From positions 16,374,543 through 16,438,542 of the forward strand of contig NC_092012.1 in assembly GCF_042242105.1 (NCBI RefSeq): 64,000 nt of DNA, in the 5' to 3' direction. The stretch's first letter is position 1; every line of letters starts with the position of its first letter. Origin of the DNA: Pempheris klunzingeri. Its lineage: Eukaryota > Chordata > Actinopteri > Acropomatiformes > Pempheridae. The position numbers were made by a program, and so were the translations under genes. Of the stretch, positions 46,958-57,500 are shown one piece after another. The notes below the pieces were generated by a model, which ran no database searches, was not told where the DNA came from, and saw only the letters and a list, made by a program, of their open reading frames with translations.

Positions 46958-47424
46958 CCTGAGGTGATGGATCCATGTGCACAGAATACAGATATGGTGT
47001 GGATAAACTCTACGGATAAATCTGATCAATACTGAAAAGAGAGTAAAACAGGGCACTGACTCTTATCAGTGAATATTTGCATCAAACTCAAAAATACCAT
47101 GGAATATAGCTATTAAAAACATGTTTTTTCTATAAAACTATTAATTTAAAGTAGAGGAAAAAGCATTAAAATCCAATATGAAGAGGTGTGTCCTATGTGG
47201 GCGGTGTGGTAATAATGTCTGGTATTGATTTGGAGTCTACAGTGAGCCAGCTGACCTCCTGCTGCTGCCAACACTTGGTGAAACTGGAAGAAGAGGCAGC
47301 TGGGCCCAGAGTGAATGCCTGTCCAATATCTAACCTCACACTGACTCCACTCTGGTCTTCTAGTGAAGAAAACGCCATCAAGTACCTTTCATGTGGTGAA
47401 AGGCATGGGGCAATGTAATTTATA

Positions 47425-47880
47425 CAGCACATTTCAAGGTGTTTTACTTATTGAAGTACAAAAAGACACAGGTAATAGGAATAAAATAGCATGAAAAAGT
47501 TTAAAACACAGATCAAAGCCAAAGTGCATTTGCATTTTTTCCATAGTTGTTGCAAATCTGCAGATCTTCTGGTAATTTGTTCCAACACTAGACAGCATCT
47601 TAACTAAATGCAGCGTCATTTTGTTCTGAAGCACATCAGAAATGTATTTAGGCCATAAAATATTAAGTGATTTATAGACACACAGCAGAAAAGTAATTTG
47701 TACAACTGGCCGGTAGCCAGTGCAGAGACTTCACAGTTGGCATAACGTATTCACCTTTCTTAGCCTTTGTGAGAACGCCAGCAGTGGCACTCTGAATGAG
47801 CTTTGTGCTTTCTTGGGGTGACCATTAGAGCAGTCAAAGTCTCTTGAGATGAAGGCATGAATTAGTTTGCAGTGTCATAT
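47425..47880 (-). mobile_element. L2-type LINE reverse-transcriptase C-terminal fragment, decayed
   Basis: Minus-strand translation, with frame changes, gives LIHAFISRDFDCSN, SLCTGYRPV, YKSLNILWPKYISDVLQ and FKLFHAILF. This is the order LIHAFISR - LHWLPV - FK-L-G-PKYISDLL - FKK-LKT-LF seen at the C-terminus of L2/CR1-type reverse transcriptases. It is a broken relic between the chimeric gene and znf280d. Confidence 0.75.
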
Positions 47881-48230
47881 AGACTGCCCTGCACACTAGA
47901 CAAAGATTTGGAACTGTTTCAGCATAAATGCATCGTGACTGGTGGTGGTTTGTGCACCACCATATGCACCTGGAGTCCCTTTTCATTTATTTTTTGCCCC
48001 TACCCCTCAGACAGCCTCAGTGTAGGAGTCCACTGCACCGCAGGCTGAAATGCACACACCATTCAGTGTGACTGAGCTGCATATTTCATTCCCAGTGAAT
48101 TCACTGGAGGTGCATGAAATATGTCCCTAAAAAGCAATAACAGAGTGATACTTAACTCTAAAGAAAAAGTAGTAAATCAATAGAAAACCCGCGGGAAATA
48201 CCAGGAAATACAACAAACACTTAAAGGAAG

Positions 48231-48560
48231 TGACGTAAGAAATGCGTCCTGTAGTCTGATTGGTCCAGACTGTGAGAGCATTTCTGCTGTCTCGGGCCAG
48301 ACACAGCTTTTCCTTCTCCTGTGTGACCATCTGAACTGTGCCGTGCTCGTGTTAAGGGCTGTGCCGAAGCTGGTATCTGCACACGGCCGAGGCTTGAAGC
48401 CCAGAGGCTGGGCGTGGGAGAGGTAGGCTGAAACACAAACCCCGAACACCAAACTGAGCGCAGTCTTTGTGCCAACATCCACCTCCCAGATAATGGGAGC
48501 ATGCTAACGGAGCCTAGCTAATGTTATGGTGCGGTGATCGACAACCGAGAACTCTCGCAA
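48231..48560 (+). promoter_or_regulatory. znf280d: znf280d promoter, CpG-rich
   Basis: CpG-rich block with a CRE-like TGACGTAA at its left edge (48231-48238) and an inverted CCAAT (GATTGG, about 48258-48263), followed by GC-rich DNA and a cluster of TTAGC/GCTAA pentamers up to 48774. The first, non-coding exon and the transcription start should lie here, about 3 kb before the first coding exon; its exact borders cannot be fixed from sequence. Confidence 0.55.
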
Positions 48561-49908
48561 CGTAACGATACGATGAATTGAAGATAAAAGGTGTGGAGGT
48601 GTTAGCAATCCGATGTTGTGATTAATGCTTTGATCCTGTCGCAGACTGTGGCAGCAGGAACACTGGACATCATTAACGTTAGCTTGTTAGCATTAGCTAC
48701 CTTGCTAATGATGGGACCGAGGGGCTAATAACATGATGGTACATGAGATGTGCTTATGTTAGCCTTCTGTTAGCTGTTCAGAGTTTTTAAGGAAGCTCAC
48801 AGTTGTGTTTTTGATTCATTTTTTTTTTAAATAAATGTAGGATTTGATTGTAAAGGGAACCATGCTAGGTTTGTGTACATGTTTATCCCCTGTCACATGT
48901 TAGCAAACAGCGACAAGTAAATAATGGAAACAGAAGCAAGTTTATGGTGTTTTACATCTGGATTTTTATCTAAATTATCCGGATGTTTGACAGCAACTGC
49001 AGCAATTTCTAAAGCAGCCAAATCTGTCGCCATATTTGAAGCTTTGCTCCAATAATGACCTCAATGCGTAACGCTGTCACATTTAGCTTCTTATAAAAGC
49101 TTTTACAGTCCAACTCCAGGTGCTGAGACTTATTTATATTTCCCAGTACTTTTAAAACGGTCATATTCAATATCTGAATATTAACGGGTCACATGTCTGT
49201 GTAACATGAAGAAAGCCACACAGAGGACTGTCAGTGGTCTGTGCAGCTCTCCAGAGAGTTTTATAGTCTTTCTCCTTGTTGCTTTGGGTTTAGCCCTGCA
49301 ACTTCATCACCACGTTATCACCACCCATGTCAACATCTGTTTCACACGCAGCAGGCAGCTGTTTTTAGGGAAAAGGCTGGACTGTGCACGACCTGCTGAG
49401 CGCCAAATGGCAGACAGTCAAAGTCAGTGACTGGCTGGTGGGCATACTGCAGCATGTAGCAGCTATAGAGCCAGACATTTACGTCAGAAGTTTGGGTTGT
49501 GAAGAAACAGATGAAAAGGAATGAATATTGGACCTATAACTGCCAGGCGGACAGAACCACGAGTCCCAGCTGATTGGAAATGAGGCTCTGTGTCTCCTTG
49601 ATGTGTGGAACATGTTGGCCATAACAACTTTCTGAGGTCATATTATGTCAATGTTGTGTTGACAGCTTAACCCTGGAGTAGATCATGGCAAGTTTACAGG
49701 TCCACTAATATTTCTTTTATTAACAATGGGACAAATGAGTGCATGTCATGTGAGAGTTGCTGCTCATAGAGATGAACCCACAGAGAATCAGCACCCAGCT
49801 GTGCAGTCCTACTCAGCTCTACGGACCCTTTTGTGTCTTTCAGCTCATTGTTTTGGTAGTGCCGTTCACATACTCCACTCACGTCACTCTCGTAGCAATA
49901 GGCAGCTA

Positions 49909-49932
49909 TTTTTTTTTTTTTTTTTTTTTTTT
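49909..49932. repeat. Poly-T tract
   Basis: A 24-base T run in the 5' intron of znf280d; possibly the poly-A end of a retroposed element on the minus strand, but no body is recognisable. Confidence 0.7.
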
Positions 49933-50330
49933 GCAAGAAAGTGCTGACAAATCCACTGCGTACAATCTATTCAGTGCCAAACAGTGGAGAATATTACCTC
50001 AGCAAACATTTCCTAATGAGTTTATGGTCTCAGTCGCTTGTTTAAAGTCTTCTTTAATACAGCATGATATTTAATTAGTACATTTTGGGCCCTTTTTAGA
50101 TTAAAACAGGTATGTTTTAGGGTGGGACTACCTTATGATTAACCAATCAGAGGCCACGTCTCACAGAATGGTCGTCAAGGTGGCTGAGCTCCACAAACCA
50201 GTGGGTGACGTCACTGCGGCTAGGTCCACTTATTACATACAGTGTATGTGGAGCGCTTTGATAGCAGAATGGTCACCATGTATGCCACCTAACTGCATTG
50301 TGGCTAGTTTGGTACCTGCTGGGTCGCAAA

Positions 50331-50592
50331 AGAATGGCAGAGAAAGTGCAGCCAAAATTTGAGTAAGGGTTCATGGTATTACTGTGGTGCCATTTTGCCT
50401 TCCCTTGTGTGATTGTGGCATTTAACAAAGTTGTTGATTTGTCAGACTGAAAAGCTAAGAGAGGTTATCAGCCAGCGGTTGTGTACAAAGCGAACGAGAG
50501 ACCGTTCATATGTTTTGGGGGAGTGGCTTTGGAGGGAGGACTGAAGCGACGGTCTGATACTTTTAAAATATAGTCACTATTGGTAGTTTCTC
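50331..50592. mobile_element. Dispersed repeat, copy 2 (contiguous)
   Basis: It contains both the MAEKVQP-coding piece and the TGATTGTGGCATTT...TAGTTTCTC piece, separated here by only about 50 bases but by 1.3 kb at 40127-41659. This longer copy indicates that the two left pieces belong to one element. The preceding 50110-50240 (CCAATCAGAGG, GTGACGTCACTGCGG, TACAGTGTATG) also resembles the edge of a fish DNA element. Confidence 0.55.
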
Positions 50593-51465
50593 TAATATTA
50601 CGCATCCTGTCTTTAAGTAACATATTCATGACCTGACTAATAAGACTGATAGCATGGTGGTAATGGTGCTCATGAAAAGTAACATTCAATTTTGCTTGAT
50701 GCTTCACCTTTTTAAAACCTCAGTCTTGCCTCAGGAATATGTTAAGCGGGTGGGGTAGAAATCCGATTGATGGCTTTTGAGTTGCAGGTTTTGCAGTAAA
50801 CATGTTATTGCAGTGCAATAAATTCATCTGCAGATTTCACACCTTAATGTGAGTTTCCTGGTGTCTGCCGGCATTTAAATCTAGTTATTGTATCAGTGGC
50901 TCATGTATTCAGTCTGAGATGTATGGTGCTACAGGGCCCTTTTCCACAGCAGACAATATGACCTGCCATAGTGGGAAAAGGACAGGTTTTACTAATAACT
51001 TCAATTATATGACAGTGAGCCAGCGTACTCGAACCCAGAAAACCCTGAAACCAACACACCCAAATGTAATCAGACACTGGCAGCTTTATTGTTTACACCT
51101 GCGCTATTCCCACATCAAATAGTCCTCTGTGAAATATTCTATTTTTAAATATTCTCTAGAACCAAAACTCAAGTGATGTCCTATGCATCTTTTTTATTGT
51201 ATGTTTTTGCCAGTTAGAGCTGAAAATGTTGAGGAAAATTCATCAACGTGCCTTTACAATTCAAAAATATAGCATTTCCTATTCATAAATTTATCAAATT
51301 ATTTGTTTGAGTGTGAAAAGTCACTGAGTTAAATATTTTTTTTAAATTAAATTAGTTGCTTGTAGCATATTTTTGATCATTGTTTTGCAATCTCTTAAAA
51401 TGTATTTAAAATGCTAAGAATTTGTATTCAGGTTGGCCAGATATTGTTTTATTTCTCTGTTGCAG

Positions 51466-51590
51466 GATCACAATGTCTGAGCTTTTTATGGAATGTGTAG
51501 AGGAGGAGCTGGAGCCGTGGCAGAAACAAGTTCCTGAAGTCAACTTGATAGATGACGACGACGATGAACCCATTTTCGTTGGCGTGCTCT
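51466..51590 (+). CDS. znf280d: znf280d first coding exon
   Basis: Acceptor TTGCAG at 51460-51465, 7 bases of 5'UTR, then ATG at 51473. It encodes [18 protein letters not shown], a Val/Asn segment and [13 protein letters not shown], ending T/GTATGT (phase 1). Human ZNF280D reads [18 protein letters not shown] and [11 protein letters not shown] at the same place, which sets the start. Confidence 0.93.
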
Positions 51591-54500
51591 GTATGTCATA
51601 GCACATTTTAAAATATATTCATATTAAGCATTTATACAACAAATTTTTGCATGTTTAAGCTCCATAAGAACAGAGCTTAAGTCTGCTTGCATTTTAAGAC
51701 AAAATGTCCTGTTGAAGTGCTTATTTTGTCCATTATTGTATGTTCTTACAGCTAATGACCAAAAGGATGGTAAGCCTAACCCTCCACCTTCTCAGAGGAA
51801 CAGTGTGGGGAAACAAGAAATAAAGCGTCCAGCTCCTCAGCCCGTCATTGGCTCCTCACCAATAATGCTGCCACTGAATATGGCTGGAAATGCAGTGAAT
51901 ACTGCAGCACCTAATCTGACAACAGTGACTCCGCAGCCTGTTATTGTCAATAACCAGGTACTGTTGGTGTTAAAATTATGTTTGCAAATGATATGTAATA
52001 AGATCAAACACATGTTCAGTGTGGATTTGTTTCTTTTTTCAGGGCTATATCGTCACTTCTCAACAATTAGCAAACAACAGTGAATTTATTGCCTCTCTTG
52101 GAACACAGTACCCCCCCGGGACTTCATTTACAATTGTACCAGGTATAATAAACAGTATAATACACCTCTGAGGAGTAAATCTTTCCTCTGTCATCACTGA
52201 TTTTGCGATGTGCCGAAAGAGCTTCATCAAAGGCTCATGTAGTTTTAATCTGGTAATCCAAAGACTTGGTTTGTTCTGTGTTTCAGCCGGTCAGCAGCAG
52301 CTTTTTCAGCATGTCACTCCAGCTACAGTAATACCTGGTGCTGTCCATAGACCTCAGGTGCAACAAATCAGCAACAACATTGTGACGTTGTCTAACGTCC
52401 AGAGCCCTGCCGTGTACTCAACGCAGCCTAATCAGCTGCAACTCAACCGTTCCAACTCACAAACTCTTCAGACCTTTTCTGTACCTGTAAAGGCCAATAA
52501 CAGTAACAGAGGTCATTTTCTTAATGTGATGTTTTAACTTTATTTTTGCATACTTGCAGATCAGTCAGCTTGCAGTAACCACAATTTTGATGTATTTTCT
52601 TCATGCAGATCAAATGATAGTCAAGCGGGGATTGCCTTCTCAGCAAATGGACAACGTTGTAAAAAGAGTCAAGCTTGATTTGGGTAAGTGTCTGTCACTA
52701 GATGAATTTTATTTATACTTCTTTATAATCTCATCACTGTAAACAAACCCTAAACCTAATCTTAGAACACAGGGCGAGCTGTAACATCAAACTGGTTTTT
52801 CTGTAGGGCTGCCAAAAATAAACGTCCCAGTGGAAAACGGGATTTTAAAGAAAAAGTGCCCGAAGTGTCAAGAAGAATTCCCCACACAGGACAAACTGAG
52901 ATGTCATATGATGGTGAGTAAAGAAATCTTGTGAGATCTTGTCCATGACCCAAAGTAAACATAAATGTGTTGGACCAAAATGAACAATGTTGGAAAATGA
53001 AGTGGTTAGTTGCATGATTTTCCTATACTAAACTAAGCTTTCAGACATCACTGTTGTAAGTGAAGTTTGTCTTGATGACTTTGCATCTTTGCCTTAATGA
53101 ATCAGGTTCATGTAAAACATCTCTTTATTTCAGAGCTGCTCTCTGAAGGTGGACAGTCCAGCTCTGTCGTCCGTGGACATCGGCGCAAACAAACGCATCA
53201 TGCTGGTGTCAGATTTCTATTACGGCCAGTTTGAGGGAGACGGGAGCAAGAAGCAGGCGCAGAAGACCAACACCACTTTCAAGTGTCAGAGCTGTTTAAA
53301 AGTTCTCAAGAACAACATCAGGTATGATAATATGTTTTCTTGCCCTGAGTAGAGTGACGGGGTAATAATCCATCAATGTTGTGGTTTTAAATATGCTATT
53401 TCAGCAGAAAAGATAAGAAACAGAAATCTCACTTGTGGGTGTGTGTTGCTTCAGGTACTGGCAGACGATGTAATCTGATCTAGTAGAGTCTCGTTGGAGT
53501 GTGTTTTATTGCATTTAAAGGCTCATGAGATGCCAAAACACTGCAGACAGGTTTGAGACAGATTTACATCTCTGTAAAGTTATTGGTGACAACTCTTTTG
53601 CCAGCAATTAGCGACTCACAACATAAATGGTAAAATATTAATTTCATGTTACAAATTACCAGGAATGTGCGCTTGCACGTATTTGATTGGCCACCGCAGC
53701 ACCTTGCTTGATGATGTCACGTTGTGCTGCAGCAAAAGTTGAGCCAGTTTAATTTTATTTTGCCGTGGCCTTTTGCATTATTGCCCCTGCTGCATCACCA
53801 GGAGGCTTTTTTTTTTTTTTTTTCACGGCGTGCTAAAGTCTACTTGAAGATGGCTGCACCTTTAAGTCTGAGGACGTGGCACTCACACATTGTCCCCATT
53901 GTTTAAGGAGACAAATGAAGGAGTTCAAGTTTTTCTGTGTGTTGTTCCCAAGTGAAATGGAGTGTGAGATCATGGGGTGGTTGTGGTGGTGCAGGCATTG
54001 TTATGTTGTCCTAGAGCAACGATGAGTTTAAGATCAATGTTGGTGACGGTAGGAACCTTGAATCTGTGGGTGGTGACCGAAACAATAAGATTGCAATAAG
54101 GGAAATTCCCTCGCAGGGTTTCGGGGCTCTTCGTTATCAACAGCTTAGACATCCAATTCTTTTGGTCATTCAGGTCTGTTTTTCTTTAGGGCTCACACCG
54201 GTTTCTAACAAATTAACCAGCATATCAACATAAGTCACATACACAGGAGAGGAAAGGGCTGAGGGCAGCACATAAGCAAAGTTGTCCATTTTCTCTAAAT
54301 ATCACTGTCAATGCATTTGAATGAATTAATTCTCAGCAGGGGACAGTTAACGTGGATTTAAATCCAAAAAATCTCATATTTGTGTCACACTGATGTAAGT
54401 TTTGTTTCAAACCCACCAAGCTTGTGGCGAAATTGGTTACCAACATCGAGTGTAATGTTACATACAAAGCAACTCATGTGCGCTCTAAATGCAGACTGGG

Positions 54501-57500
54501 ACTTTGAGAGACTTGCTGAAAAGATATCCAGTGCCAATAAAGAAAACGGGGACGTCGTCTTTGGCCCTCACTTCAGTTTTCCGCACAGATGGATGACAGT
54601 GCCGATCGTTTTCCCTCATGGGCCTAAAGATGAAAAATGACTGCTAGTTTAGGTGGCGTAAGAACTGCTCCTTTGATTAAATAACTTCGCCTCAGAACAT
54701 TGCAAAAAAAAAGCTTCTGTAAGCTGCTTTTAATGGGGAAACACATTTGTACTGCAACTGCACTCTCACAGTCGAGGTCACAGTTCATCCACATAAAAAT
54801 TTCTATTAGGGGAGCTGAGGCAGCAGAACGTACAGGCTGAAAAATGGGCCATGCGTCGTCAGGGCAGCGGTGGCAGGTAGCTGTGGAGGTGCTGGGTGCA
54901 GCCGCAGAGCACTACATCATTAAGCAGAACAAAAATCTTTGTATAATTGCTGATATTATAACAGCCATTATACATGCTTAGAGAGTGAGGTGCATGGAGA
55001 GTACTTCATTTATCTTTAAGGCCTTTGGGGCCTGGACCATAACCACTGCATATACGCAGGCCATGAATATAAAATGTTCCCTCCACTGTTTGACATTGGC
55101 TTTGTTTCTTAATACGTCTATTTTCTCTATTAAAATGGAAATATTCCTCATATCAGTGTGCATATGGGCCCGTTTTTTTTTTTTTTTTCTTTTCTTGTGT
55201 GTGTGTCCTTTTTTATTAGCTTTTGCTAAATTCAGTTAACCTTGACTCACACTGTTTTGGTTAAATAATGAAAGGGTTGTACCAAACGCGTAGCAAGGCT
55301 GACTCTTTCCCTCCATAAGTTAATATAACATAATGGCTTCATTCTCTTTTAAATGGATGATTGAGATCACTGTGCTCCATTAACTTAGAACAATGATGCA
55401 GCTTGATTTTATGATCAGGGGAATGAAGAGGTATTGTTTTTTCGCTATTGTTTGGTCTGCAAATAATTTAATCGATTTAATTGAACAACTGTTTTAGAGC
55501 CCAGTGTGAACTACTCACTAGAGAAGAAAAGCCAAAACTGCTCATATTTTATGAACTTTAAATAAACATCTCACAATCTGTTGTGCTCCAACAATCAGGC
55601 TGATCATTCATAGGTTCCTGCTTATTAAAAATTAAAGTGACATTTCTGGGCTCCACGCCTTTGTTTTGGTCTGCCCTCTGTTGCAGGTTCATGAACCACA
55701 TGAAGCACCACCTGGAGCTGGAAAAGCAGAACAGTGAGAGCTGGGAAAGCCACACAACTTGCCAGCACTGCTACAGACAGTACATGACTCCATTTCAGCT
55801 GCAGTGCCACATCGAGAGCGCCCACAGCCCGATCGAATCCTCAAGTACAGCATAATTACCCACACAGCTCAGTCTGACATGACCGTTTGGTCAAACACTG
55901 AGCGGCCATTTGTAAATGTCTTTTCTTTTTTTCAGCCAATTGCAAGATCTGTGAGCTGGCTTTTGAGTCAGAGCAAGTTCTCCTGGAACACATGAAGGAC
56001 AACCACAAGCCCGGGGAAATGCCCTATGTCTGCCAGGTCTGTCACCTCATACTCTTGGTTTGCTGTAGTGCTTCAAGGAAAACGTTCCCTGATACTGAAA
56101 TTCTGTTTTACTGGTTTCACAGGTCTGCAATTATAGGTCCTCTTTCTTCTCAGATGTGGAGACGCATTTCCGAAGTGTCCATGAAAACACAAAAGACCTG
56201 CTCTGTCCCTTCTGTCTCAAAGTTCTTAGAAGCAGTCATATGTACATGCAGCACTACATGAAACATCAGGTATGAAGCCGCTTTTCATCTCGTCTGTTGT
56301 AAAGCTAGTAAAGTTTTTTTTTTTTTTTTTAAAGAGTTTACTGATGCTGTAAATTGTTGAGATTGTAAAAAAGAAAAAATCATATTTGCAAGAGTTTGAA
56401 CTCACTTTTGGTTTGTACTATTTGCTCCAACTCCAAGATTGGATTGATTTGGCTGTCTGCCGAGCACCTTACTGCAATACATAAAAGGTTGACAATAAAA
56501 CCTGCTTCTCTTCACCTGCCCTAAAGGAGCAATAAACACGGTGCAGTTGGAACCAAACAAAATGAATTGCTGTTCTATTAATAGCAACGAAAGTAGTTTC
56601 TTTCACACTCGTTATGTTCTTTCACTGAGTCCAAATGAAACATCTCAGCAATTAGCCTCTAGTCGCACCACTTATTAATCATGTTTTTTTTTGCTTCCAC
56701 ACTGATTTTTTTTTTTTTTTTTTTTTTCTGTTTCAGAAAAAAGGGATCCATCGCTGTGGAAAATGCAGACTGAACTTCCTCACCTACAAAGAGAAAGTGG
56801 AGCACAGGACTCACGTCCACAAGACTTTCAGAAAACCTAAAGCCCTGGAAGGCCTTCCTCCGGGAACAAAGGTCTGACATAACACTTTATTTTAGACCTT
56901 TTTCTTTCAGCTATTCTTTGATGGATGCAGATTTAATTCAGCCTAAATGCGAGTTGTGTTCTCCCCACAGGTGACCATTCGAGCCTCCCTCACGGGAAAG
57001 ACCCCCATACAGCCGACCTCCTCTGATCGATCTGGCTTTATTGTCGGTTCAGACACACTCACTTTCAGTCAGCAAATCAAGCCTCCAGTTAGTGTATCCA
57101 AGTCTAAATCAAACGCCTCTGGAGCGGGAAAAGCCAAGGCGACTCAGAACAAGAAGCAAGATGGCCGCACCACCAAGCACAATGTGGCGCTCAAGAATCT
57201 CAGGTTGTTGTCTGAGCTTTTTCACACCACAGTCAGAGACACTTCAGCAGTAACTAATCTCATTTTTATGAAACGGAACAGAATTCTTAGCTATTCTCTC
57301 AACAAAGGGTCACATCTTTGTCATATGATGGTTTTAGTACTTTTAGGTTGGTAACTGCTTTGGCGCAAACGTGTTTCACACATCTTAAAGGAGAACTCCA
57401 CCAATTTTACGTATTAAATCCTGGGGAGTACCAATGTGAACGTTTTACAAAGCCTTTTGTGGATGCAGAGTGAGCGGCATCAAGTCTGCGTGAATTTCCT

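Noticed and set aside
54380..54640. 86-residue open frame in the largest znf280d finger-region intron
   Set aside because: No family resemblance, no acceptor or donor giving a compatible phase between exons 53134 and 55687, which already join as in human.
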